From Thermodesulfobacteriota bacterium (GTDB lineage: Bacteria > Desulfobacterota > RBG-13-43-22): DNA of 5,846 nucleotides. Within the stretch, counting starts at the first letter, position 1; each line of letters begins with the position of its first letter. Under the pieces are notes generated by a model, which saw only the letters and a program-made list of their open reading frames with translations, did not search any database and was not told the DNA's origin. The stretch is taken from assembly GCA_025454185.1 (NCBI GenBank), contig JALOOY010000126.1, forward strand, positions 1 to 5,846, in the 5' to 3' direction. This document shows positions 1 to 5,614 of this stretch, piece by piece. A program made the translations under genes and the position numbers.

Positions 1-29
1 GAGATCTCCCGCTGCGGAGGGGACCCTGT

Positions 30-848
30 CTACCCAGGTTGACAGCCGGGACAGGTGTGGGTGCCCCGGCCCCCCACGCGGGTTTTTTGAATAATGGCCC
101 CGCAGACCCCGCAGGGCTCGCCGTGGCGGGCATAAACCCGCAGGTAAGCCTGATATCCACCCACGATTCCATCGGGGCCTCGGTAATCGCTGACCGTGGT
201 TCCCTTGGCCCGGATGGACTGACCCAGGATCCGGCGCATGTGGCGGTGCAGGTCCCGGGCCTGCTCCCGACTCAGGGAGTCGGCCTGGGTCAGGGGATGG
301 ATCCGGGACCGGTAGAGGCTCTCGTCCACGTAAATATTGCCCAGCCCGCAGAGAAAGGTCTGGTCCAGGAGGAGGGGTTTTATGGCCCGCTTTTTTTGCC
401 GCAGATTTAGAAAAAAGGTCACGGCGTCAATATCCAGGGCGTCGGGACCCAGGTTATTCAGCGAATGGGAGGCGCGATTGGCCTTGGTCAAGACTTCCAG
501 CCGGCCGAATTGGCGCACGTCACGGTAACGCAGTTGCTCCGGTCCCGGCTCCAGGTCAAAAATCACATGGGTATGTTTGTCGGTCACCGTTTCCCGGGGG
601 ACCAGCAGAAATTGTCCGGTCATCCTCAAATGGGCAACCAGGAGGAGGTCCCCCTCGCAGGAAATCAGGATGAACTTGCCTTGGCGGTCTATTTCCCGTA
701 TGATGGCGCCTGCCAGGGCGCAGCGGAAACCAAGAGGAGACTGTCCCAAGACCCGGGCCGATCGGACCCGGACCGCTGCGATTTTTTTGCCGATCAGCTT
801 GCGGCGCAGACCGCGGACAATGGTTTCTACTTCGGGAAGTTCGGGCAT
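30..848 (-). CDS. mutM: Formamidopyrimidine-DNA glycosylase (Fpg/MutM)
   Basis: Bifunctional base-excision repair enzyme that removes 8-oxoguanine and formamidopyrimidines and nicks the abasic site by beta,delta-elimination. The 272-residue length is normal for the family. The N-terminus MPELPEVET supplies the catalytic Pro2 (Schiff-base nucleophile) and Glu3, and the conserved lysine is K58 in RQGKF. Residues M76, R112 and F114 fit the void-filling triad. A helix-two-turn-helix with the GLGNIYVDE signature lies at about 168-176. The C-terminal zinc finger is intact (C246, C249, C266, C269), with the phosphate-binding arginine R261. The ATG is the first possible start, because an in-frame stop lies five codons upstream. 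No Shine-Dalgarno sequence is visible before it. The gene is divergent from holB across a repeat-filled spacer, so it is not part of the holB operon. No key residue is missing. Identification is very secure from these motifs. Confidence 0.97.
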   Translation of the reverse strand: MPELPEVETIVRGLRRKLIGKKIAAVRVRSARVLGQSPLGFRCALAGAIIREIDRQGKFILISCEGDLLLVAHLRMTGQFLLVPRETVTDKHTHVIFDLEPGPEQLRYRDVRQFGRLEVLTKANRASHSLNNLGPDALDIDAVTFFLNLRQKKRAIKPLLLDQTFLCGLGNIYVDESLYRSRIHPLTQADSLSREQARDLHRHMRRILGQSIRAKGTTVSDYRGPDGIVGGYQAYLRVYARHGEPCGVCGAIIQKTRVGGRGTHTCPGCQPG

Positions 849-862
849 AATAACAGCAGGTT

Positions 863-883
863 AAAGGTGAAAGGTGAAAGGAT
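863..883. repeat. Short heptamer tandem repeat (AAAGGTG type)
   Basis: Two exact copies of AAAGGTG (863-869, 870-876) are followed by a degenerate third, AAAGGAT (877-883), and then purine-rich sequence. The repeat starts 15 bases upstream of the mutM ATG, so it lies in the mutM leader or promoter region. On the mutM strand it reads as a pyrimidine-rich tract (CACCTTT). No function can be read from it. It has the same 7-bp period as the other repeats in this window but a different sequence. Confidence 0.7.
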
Positions 884-917
884 AAAGAAAAGGTTTGGTC
901 CTGCGTCTTTTAATTCA

Positions 918-952
918 ATGTTGGACGTTCGATGTTCGATGTTGGATGTTCG
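918..952. repeat. Five-copy heptamer repeat ATGTTSG, left copy flanking holB
   Basis: Five contiguous 7-bp units read ATGTTGG, ACGTTCG, ATGTTCG, ATGTTGG and ATGTTCG. There is a hint of a 21-bp higher-order period, since units 1-3 resemble units 4-5. Bases 928-946 recur as an exact 19-bp inverted copy at 1976-1994, on the other side of holB. The array ends 20 bases before the holB ATG, so it occupies the place where the holB leader and promoter should be. In one frame it would encode a repeated MLDVR peptide, which I treat as an artefact of the period. Confidence 0.85.
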
Positions 953-972
953 TCTTGTTGTCGTATTAACGC

Positions 973-1953
973 ATGTCCTTTCAAGCCATAGAAGGGCAGG
1001 AGCGGGCCACGAGGCTCCTCAAGCTGTCTATGCAAACCGGCAAGCTCCATCACGCCTATATTTTTTCCGGTCTGGACGGGATCGGCAAGAAAAAGACGGC
1101 CCTGGAACTGGCCAAGGCCTTAAACTGCCGGCAGCCGGGGCCCGAGGGGGGCTGTGACCTGTGTGATTCCTGCCTGAAGCTGGAAAAGGGGAATCATCCG
1201 GATTTCGTTCACCTCAGGCCGGAAGGGTCCCAATATATCCGGATCGGCCAGATTCGCGGTCTGGAGGAACAAATCAATTTTCCGCCCTATATGGGGAGGG
1301 TCCGCCTCTGCCTGATCGACAAGGCCTCGCACCTGAAAATCGAGGCGGCCCATGCCTTCCTGAAGACCCTGGAAGAGCCGCCGGCCGGCAACGTGTTCGT
1401 CCTGCTGGTCAATGACCTCGGAGACATTCTTCCCACGCTGGTTTCGCGCTGCCTTGCCATCGCTTTTATCCCCCTGCCCTTTGCCGTGATTGCCCGAAAA
1501 TTGCTGGAGGAGGGGGCGAGCGCGGAAGAGGCCGCTTCCCTGAGCCGGCTCTCCGGAGGCAGCCTGGGCCGGGCCCTGCGGTATAAGCAGACCGGGTTCT
1601 GGGAGAAGCACCAGGCCTGGCTCGAGCAACTGGAGGTCCTGTCTCCGCACAAGAGCGCGATCCTGCTGGAAGGGATCAAGAAATGGCTGGGTTCCCGAGA
1701 GGAGATGCTGGAGAAATTGGAAATGGGGCGGGTCTGCCTGCGGGACATCCTGGGCGCCTCTCTGGGATTAACCGAAAACGGCGAGCTGCCGCCGGTCCAG
1801 CGAGACCGGGTGGCGGCCCTGGCCGCCCGCCATCCGGCTTCGGTCTGGCTGAGGCGCCTGGCCCTGATCGACCGCACGGCCGAGTACCTGACCGGTCCGG
1901 CCAATCCGCAACTGGCCTGGGAAATGCTCTGGCTTAAGATGGCGCGGACTTAA
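973..1953 (+). CDS. holB: DNA polymerase III subunit delta' (clamp loader)
   Basis: Subunit of the DnaX clamp-loader complex that places the beta sliding clamp on primed DNA. Residues 27-50 carry the family's HAYIFSG segment followed by a P-loop-like GLDGIGKKKT (33-42). A clamp-loader zinc module follows with four cysteines (C52, C61, C64, C67). The Walker B region reads LIDKASHL (114-121) in place of DEAD, as expected for delta', which is usually not an ATPase. The SRC arginine-finger motif is S158-R159-C160. The sensor-2 region SGGSLGRAL lies near residue 195, and the C-terminal collar domain follows. The 326-residue length is typical. The ATG is preceded two codons earlier by an in-frame TAA, which fixes the start; no Shine-Dalgarno sequence is visible. 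The spacers on both sides carry inverted copies of one heptamer repeat. tmk, a frequent upstream neighbour of holB, is absent here. Confidence 0.95.
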   Translation: MSFQAIEGQERATRLLKLSMQTGKLHHAYIFSGLDGIGKKKTALELAKALNCRQPGPEGGCDLCDSCLKLEKGNHPDFVHLRPEGSQYIRIGQIRGLEEQINFPPYMGRVRLCLIDKASHLKIEAAHAFLKTLEEPPAGNVFVLLVNDLGDILPTLVSRCLAIAFIPLPFAVIARKLLEEGASAEEAASLSRLSGGSLGRALRYKQTGFWEKHQAWLEQLEVLSPHKSAILLEGIKKWLGSREEMLEKLEMGRVCLRDILGASLGLTENGELPPVQRDRVAALAARHPASVWLRRLALIDRTAEYLTGPANPQLAWEMLWLKMART

Positions 1954-1962
1954 CAATAAAGA

Positions 1963-1997
1963 TGAACATCGAAAGTCCAACATCGAACATCGAATGT
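1963..1997. repeat. Five-copy heptamer repeat, right inverted copy flanking holB
   Basis: Five 7-bp units read TGAACAT, CGAAAGT, CCAACAT, CGAACAT and CGAATGT. These are the reverse complement of the ATGTTSG family found before holB, in a somewhat more degenerate form. Bases 1976-1994 are an exact inverted match (19 bp) to 928-946, with 1,029 bp between the two copies. The array begins nine bases after the holB stop codon. If transcribed together, the two copies could pair, but at this distance a simple terminator role is unlikely. Confidence 0.85.
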
Positions 1998-2025
1998 GGA
2001 TAAAATTGGTGCCTTAGTAAGTGCT

Positions 2026-2043
2026 CGCCCCGAGCCTGGGGCG
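2026..2043. other. GC-rich perfect hairpin in the holB-ricT spacer
   Basis: CGCCCC and GGGGCG form a perfect six-base-pair G/C stem around the six-base loop GAGCCT. It lies between the holB-downstream repeat and the ricT promoter. No run of T follows directly: the next short T tract begins 17 bases further on and belongs to the -35 region. It is therefore not a standard intrinsic terminator. It could impede readthrough from holB or be a protein-binding dyad, but nothing in the sequence decides this. Confidence 0.5.
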
Positions 2044-2060
2044 TGATGGCGCAAAAGCAT

Positions 2061-2089
2061 TTTACAGGGCCTCAAAAACATGATATATT
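2061..2089 (+). promoter_or_regulatory. Predicted sigma70-type promoter for ricT-metG
   Basis: TTTACA (2061-2066) and TATATT (2084-2089) each match the -35 and -10 consensus at five of six positions, with an ideal 17-bp spacing. A TG at 2081-2082, one base before the -10, makes it an extended -10 type. Transcription would start near 2096 and give an A/T-rich leader of about 38 bases before the ricT ATG. It follows the repeat and the GC hairpin, so ricT-metG probably has its own transcript, independent of holB. Prediction only. Confidence 0.6.
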
Positions 2090-2133
2090 TCTAACTTAAC
2101 GAAAAAGCTAAATAAATTATTCAGAAAACGTTG

Positions 2134-2970
2134 ATGGAAAAAGAGATATTAAAAATAGCAGGTATCCGCTTTCACCAGACCGGGTCCATCTATGATTTCG
2201 ACTGCGGCCATTTCGTCTTGAAGTGCGGCGATCAGGTCATCGTCAAGACGGAACAAGGACTGGGCCTGGGCCAGGTGGTCCGGGCCCCGATCAAAGTGGA
2301 ACAGATCGAAGAAGGCAAGGAATACAAGAAGATTTTCCGCATGGCCAACGAGGCGGATCTGGACCAATTCAGGAAGGTTCAGGATCGTGAAAAGGAGGCC
2401 TTCCACTTCTGTCTGGAAAGGATCAAGGAACGCAAGCTGCCCATGAAGCTGGTCCGGGTGGAGTGTTTTTTCGACGGCAGCAAGGTTATTTTCTATTTTA
2501 CGGCCGACGGCCGGATCGATTTTCGGGAACTGGTCAAGGACCTGGTCCACCGTTTTCATACCCGGATCGAAATGCGCCAGATCGGCGTGCGTAACGAGGC
2601 CAAACTGCTGGGTGGTCTCGGGCCCTGCGGCCGGGAACTGTGCTGTTCCTCTTTTCTGCCCGATTTCGCGGCCGTTTCAGTGAAGATGGCCAAGGAACAA
2701 AATCTGCCTTTGAACCCGACCAAGATCTCCGGCATCTGCGGGCGCCTCATGTGCTGCCTGACCTATGAGTACGAGACCTATCAGGAGCTGAAAAAAGATT
2801 TTCCCAAGATCGGCAAGACCATCCCCAGCCCCCTGGGGCCGGTCAAAGTTCTCCGTCAGAATATCATGGACGGGACCATCGTGGTGGAGACGGAAGAAAG
2901 AGAGGAAAAAATCCTCAAAGTTGCCGAGTTGTGCAAGAAAGCGGCCCCGCTAAAAAAAGAAAAAGGATAA
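2134..2970 (+). CDS. ricT: PSP1-domain protein, RicT/YaaT family Fe-S RNA-maturation factor
   Basis: Homologue of Bacillus RicT (YaaT), which with RicA and RicF forms an iron-sulphur complex that steers RNase Y-dependent mRNA processing. Whether it does so in this organism is unknown. From the ATG the protein has 278 residues, within the family's usual size. The N-terminal half is the PSP1 region, including the VIVKTEQGLGLGQVV stretch. The hallmark follows: GPCGRELCCSSFL (C165, C170, C171) and GICGRLMCCLTYE (C202, C207, C208), the probable Fe-S ligand set, all present. The C-terminal tail is lysine-rich. A TTG directly precedes the ATG (2131), so the start could be one codon earlier. There is no clear Shine-Dalgarno sequence. 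It lies behind its own predicted promoter and six bases upstream of metG. The order holB-ricT is shared with Bacillus. RicA and RicF partners are not in this window. Confidence 0.92.
   Translation: MEKEILKIAGIRFHQTGSIYDFDCGHFVLKCGDQVIVKTEQGLGLGQVVRAPIKVEQIEEGKEYKKIFRMANEADLDQFRKVQDREKEAFHFCLERIKERKLPMKLVRVECFFDGSKVIFYFTADGRIDFRELVKDLVHRFHTRIEMRQIGVRNEAKLLGGLGPCGRELCCSSFLPDFAAVSVKMAKEQNLPLNPTKISGICGRLMCCLTYEYETYQELKKDFPKIGKTIPSPLGPVKVLRQNIMDGTIVVETEEREEKILKVAELCKKAAPLKKEKG
2963..2967 (+). promoter_or_regulatory. Ribosome binding site for metG (supports the GTG start)
   Basis: AAGGA lies inside the last codons of ricT, nine bases before the GTG at 2977. Together with the NPVYYVTTPIYYVN N-terminus, which is complete for a methionyl-tRNA synthetase, it supports GTG as the true start and implies translational coupling of metG to ricT. 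Confidence 0.65.
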
Positions 2971-2976
2971 GCCCTC

Positions 2977-4923
2977 GTGAATCCCGTTTATTACGTCACC
3001 ACACCCATCTACTATGTGAACGCCGAGCCCCACATCGGCCATCTCTACAGCACCCTGGTAGCCGACACCTTGAATCGTTTCTATCAGTCTTTGGGCTATG
3101 CGACCCGTTTTCAGACCGGAACGGATGAACACGGGGAGAAGGTGGTCCAGGCCGCCCAGAAGGAAGGAAAAGATGCCAAGGCCTATGCCGACCGCGTGAG
3201 CCGGCTCTTTCGAGAGGCCTGGCCGGAATTGAACATCCGGCCGGATCGTTTCATCCGCACCACCGATGAAGCCCATATCCGGGTGGTCACCCAAATTTTG
3301 CAGCGGGTCTACGACTCCGGCGACATTTATTTCAGCGAATACGGAGGCCATTACTGTGTCGGCTGCGAGCGCTTTTACGTGGACCGCGAACTGGTGGACG
3401 GTTGTTGTCCGGATCACAAGCAGGAACTGCACTATGTCAAAGAGGCCAACTATTTTTTCCGCATGAGCGCCTACCAGGATTGGCTTATCGGTTACATCCG
3501 GGAAAACTCGGATTTTATCCGGCCCGAGCGCTACCGCAACGAGGTCCTTTCCTTTCTGAGCGAGCCCCTGGAAGACCTGTGTATTTCCCGGCCCAAGTCC
3601 CGGCTGACCTGGGGGATCACCCTGCCCTTTGACGACCGGTACGTGACCTATGTCTGGTTCGATGCCCTGATCAACTACCTTTCCGGGCTGGGTTATCCGG
3701 ATGACGCCCTGTATTCCCGCTTCTGGCCGGCGGCGGAACACATTATCGCCAAAGACATCCTCAAGCCCCACGGCATTTACTGGCCCACCATGTTGAAGGC
3801 CGCCGGTATCGAGCCTTACCGCCACCTCAACGTGCACGGCTACTGGAATCTGGAACAGTCCAAGATCTCCAAGAGTCTGGGCAATGTGATCCGGCCCCGG
3901 GACCTCAAGGATAAATACGGGGTCGACGCTGTCCGGTATTTCTTTCTGCGGGAGATGGTCTTTGGCCTCGATGCCCATTTCAGTGAAGAAGGCCTGATCC
4001 AGCGCATCAATGCCGACCTGGCCAACAATCTCGGCAATTGTTTCAGCCGCACCCTGACCATGATTGCCAGATACTCGGGCGGTCTGGTGCCGGTGCCGGG
4101 AGAGACCGGAGCGGAGGAAGAGGCCCTGAAAGACCTCCTGGCCCGATGCGCCCGGGAAGTGCGGCAGGAAGTCCAGAAGTTCGCTTTGCACAAGGCCCTG
4201 ATGAGCCTCTGGGAGGTGATCGACGGGGCCAACAAGTACATTGACGCCCAGGCGCCCTGGACCCTGGCCAAAGACCCGGGCAAGGCCGACCGACTCCAGA
4301 CGGTACTCTATTTTCTGGCGGAAACCCTGCGTCAGGTGGCCCTATTGCTGGCCCCTTTCCTGCCCCAGACCGCGGAGCAGATGTTGACCCGGCTGGGCCT
4401 GCAGTACGACGCCCCGGTGCCCCAGTGGGACCGGGTACTGGATTGGGGCGGCCTGCCGCCGGGCAGCCCGGTCGAAGTCGGACCGGCCCTGTTCCCGCGG
4501 ATCGAAGTGAAGAAAGAGGTCCCCGCGGCGACGCCCCCGCCGAAGAAGCAGGTGGAGGCGGCTCCGCAGGCCCCGGCCGCCCCGTCTCCGGTCCCGCCAC
4601 AGACGGGACTGCCCATCGAGGCCTTTCAGCAATGGGACCTGCGGGTGGCCCGGGTGTTGTCGGCCGAACGGGTGCCCAAATCGAAAAAGCTGATCAGGAT
4701 GGAGATCGATCTCGGAGAGCAGCGAACCCTGGTGGCCGGGATCGGCCAGGATTATTCACCGGAGGAAATGGTAGGAAAGCATATCGTGGTGGTGGCCAAC
4801 CTGCAGCCCACCAAGCTGATGGGGGTGGAGTCCCAGGCCATGCTGTTGGCCGCCAACGACGGGGAACACCTCAAAATCGTCGTGCCGGAAGGGGAGATGC
4901 CGCCGGGGGCTAAGGTTAAGTAA
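2977..4923 (+). CDS. metG: Methionyl-tRNA synthetase with C-terminal tRNA-binding domain
   Basis: Class I aminoacyl-tRNA synthetase that charges tRNA-Met, including the initiator. The Rossmann catalytic domain carries the HIGH motif (H19-H22 in PHIGH) and a KMSKS motif in the form KISKS (296-300). The inserted connective-peptide domain has a single zinc knuckle, CVGC (C127, C130) and CCPDH (C144, H147), like the T. thermophilus type rather than the two-knuckle E. coli type. An alpha-helical anticodon-binding domain follows to about residue 495. A Pro/Ala/Lys-rich linker (about 510-547) leads to a complete OB-fold tRNA-binding domain (about 548-648), which usually serves for dimerisation and tRNA affinity. 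The 648-residue length is normal for this architecture. The start is GTG, six bases after the ricT stop, so the two genes are probably co-transcribed. A repeat element follows directly. Confidence 0.97.
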   Translation: MNPVYYVTTPIYYVNAEPHIGHLYSTLVADTLNRFYQSLGYATRFQTGTDEHGEKVVQAAQKEGKDAKAYADRVSRLFREAWPELNIRPDRFIRTTDEAHIRVVTQILQRVYDSGDIYFSEYGGHYCVGCERFYVDRELVDGCCPDHKQELHYVKEANYFFRMSAYQDWLIGYIRENSDFIRPERYRNEVLSFLSEPLEDLCISRPKSRLTWGITLPFDDRYVTYVWFDALINYLSGLGYPDDALYSRFWPAAEHIIAKDILKPHGIYWPTMLKAAGIEPYRHLNVHGYWNLEQSKISKSLGNVIRPRDLKDKYGVDAVRYFFLREMVFGLDAHFSEEGLIQRINADLANNLGNCFSRTLTMIARYSGGLVPVPGETGAEEEALKDLLARCAREVRQEVQKFALHKALMSLWEVIDGANKYIDAQAPWTLAKDPGKADRLQTVLYFLAETLRQVALLLAPFLPQTAEQMLTRLGLQYDAPVPQWDRVLDWGGLPPGSPVEVGPALFPRIEVKKEVPAATPPPKKQVEAAPQAPAAPSPVPPQTGLPIEAFQQWDLRVARVLSAERVPKSKKLIRMEIDLGEQRTLVAGIGQDYSPEEMVGKHIVVVANLQPTKLMGVESQAMLLAANDGEHLKIVVPEGEMPPGAKVK

Positions 4924-4943
4924 TTACCGTACGGATGAAAGGT

Positions 4944-5152
4944 TAAACTCGAAATTCAAAATTCGAAATCCGAAACAAATTCGAATGACCGAAATTCGAA
5001 ATTCAAAACATCCGATTCCCGGCGTATTAGTGGCCAGCCAAGTATGTGGGTTATACTTTTTGTCCTCCTGCCAAAGGAAGGAAGCGTTTGGGTTATTTGA
5101 ATTTTGAAAATTGTTTTTTGTTTCGGATTTCGGATTTCGGATTTCGAGTTTA
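4944..5152. repeat. About 209-bp intergenic element with heptamer-built inverted-repeat arms
   Basis: The outer 36 bases (4944-4979) match the reverse complement of 5117-5152 at 33 of 36 positions. A second inner pair, 4995-5007 with 5096-5108, matches at 12 of 13. The arms consist of heptamers: GAAATTC at 4951-4957, 4991-4997 and 4998-5004; GAAATCC at 4965-4971; and three exact tandem GGATTTC units at 5125-5145. About 88 bases of unrelated core (5008-5095) lie between the arms, with no open reading frame of note. The element starts 20 bases after the metG stop and ends 29 bases before the next start codon. The layout resembles a small non-autonomous mobile element or an expanded terminator-like stem. 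I see no flanking target duplication that would prove transposition. Confidence 0.75.
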
Positions 5153-5166
5153 GCTAAAAAATCCGA
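5137..5166 (+). other. Leader stem-loop abutting the ribosome binding site of the FabZ-like gene
   Basis: TCGGATTT (5137-5144) and AAATCCGA (5159-5166) form a perfect eight-base-pair stem. The 14-base loop contains most of the palindrome TTTAGCTAAA (5149-5158). The 3' side of the stem touches the purine-rich AGGTAGG (5166-5172), which is the likely ribosome binding site, nine bases before the ATG at 5182. The 5' side is part of the right arm of the repeat element, so this hairpin competes with the long arm-to-arm pairing. A regulatory role is inference. Confidence 0.45.
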
Positions 5167-5181
5167 GGTAGGTTATAAAGA

Positions 5182-5613
5182 ATGCAACCCATAGCTCCTC
5201 TTCCCCACCGTTTCCCTTTCTTTTTTGTGGACCGGGTCGAACGGATCGTCCCCGGGGAGGAAGGGGTTTTTTCAATGGGCTGGTCCGCGAACAATTATTA
5301 CCTCTCCGATCGGACTCCGGCTTCTTTTTTCCAGGCCTTGCTGCTGGAAATGGCGGCCCAGGCGGCCGGGATGGTCCTGCTGGCTTTGGATACGGAATGG
5401 CAGGAGGATAAACCGCGGGGCGGGTACCTGCTGGGACTGAACCGGGTGACCTTTCCCCATCCACCCGGCGGCCGGGAGCGCTTGGTCGTTTCCGTCAAGA
5501 AAACGCGCAGCCTGGGGAAAATGCTGCGCTTTTCAGGCCAGATCACCGAGGGGGGAACCCTGCTGGCTCAGGGCGAATGGACACTCTGGGAAGAGTCGTA
5601 CCCCACGGAGTAA
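5182..5613 (+). CDS. Divergent FabZ-like hotdog-fold 3-hydroxyacyl-ACP dehydratase
   Basis: Small hotdog-fold protein (143 residues, close to FabZ size) related to the dehydratases that convert 3-hydroxyacyl-ACP to enoyl-ACP. The N-terminal LPHRFPFFFVDRV (7-19) is the FabZ signature with the catalytic histidine at H9. ALLLEMAAQAAG (52-63) aligns with the central helix and supplies the catalytic glutamate E56. The usual GHFPG-type loop just before that helix is not recognisable; the segment reads LSDRTPASFFQ (41-51). This marks it as a divergent paralogue, perhaps an ApeI-like or accessory dehydratase, rather than the housekeeping fabZ, so I give no symbol. No signal peptide or membrane segment is visible, so it should be cytosolic. 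AGGTAGG lies nine bases before the ATG. A family 2 glycosyltransferase starts one base after its stop, so the two are probably co-translated in a lipid or envelope pathway. Substrate unknown. Confidence 0.8.
   Translation: MQPIAPLPHRFPFFFVDRVERIVPGEEGVFSMGWSANNYYLSDRTPASFFQALLLEMAAQAAGMVLLALDTEWQEDKPRGGYLLGLNRVTFPHPPGGRERLVVSVKKTRSLGKMLRFSGQITEGGTLLAQGEWTLWEESYPTE
5607..5610 (+). promoter_or_regulatory. Ribosome binding site of the glycosyltransferase gene
   Basis: GGAG sits within the last codons of the FabZ-like gene, four bases before the ATG at 5615, which is slightly short but usable spacing. It supports this ATG as the start and suggests coupled translation of the two genes. Confidence 0.55.
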
Positions 5614-5614
5614 G

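Noticed and set aside
1..29. Any feature at the left edge
   Set aside because: Only 29 bases lie beyond the mutM stop, and I see no terminator or start of another gene in them.
918..952. CRISPR-like array
   Set aside because: The units are only 7 bp, directly adjacent and without unique spacers; no cas gene is in the window.
942..969. Promoter for holB (TTGGAT, 16 bp, TATTAA)
   Set aside because: The -35 match falls inside the heptamer repeat and the -10 ends three bases before the ATG, which would require a leaderless transcript. The evidence is too weak to annotate.
465..1157. A 230-codon plus-strand frame spanning the mutM 5' half and the start of holB
   Set aside because: It overlaps two well-supported genes in other frames, and its MLDVRCSMLDVR stretch is just the heptamer repeat translated.
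2950..4191. A 413-codon open frame on the minus strand opposite ricT's end and metG
   Set aside because: It lies antisense to metG, whose motifs are unmistakable. It shows no recognisable domain, and long antisense frames are common opposite GC-rich genes.
4043..4600. Minus-strand frame rich in Pro, Gly, Ala and Arg opposite metG
   Set aside because: The composition is typical of a shadow frame opposite a GC-rich gene; no motif is present.
4618..4923. Separate gene for a free-standing tRNA-binding protein
   Set aside because: The OB-fold domain is in frame with the synthetase through a Pro/Ala/Lys linker and no stop, which is a standard MetRS architecture rather than a separate gene or an odd fusion.
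5040..5061. Intrinsic terminator for metG (AAGTAT/ATACTT stem followed by T residues)
   Set aside because: The six-pair stem is almost all A/T with a seven-base loop, too weak for a normal intrinsic terminator. It is mentioned only as part of the element core.
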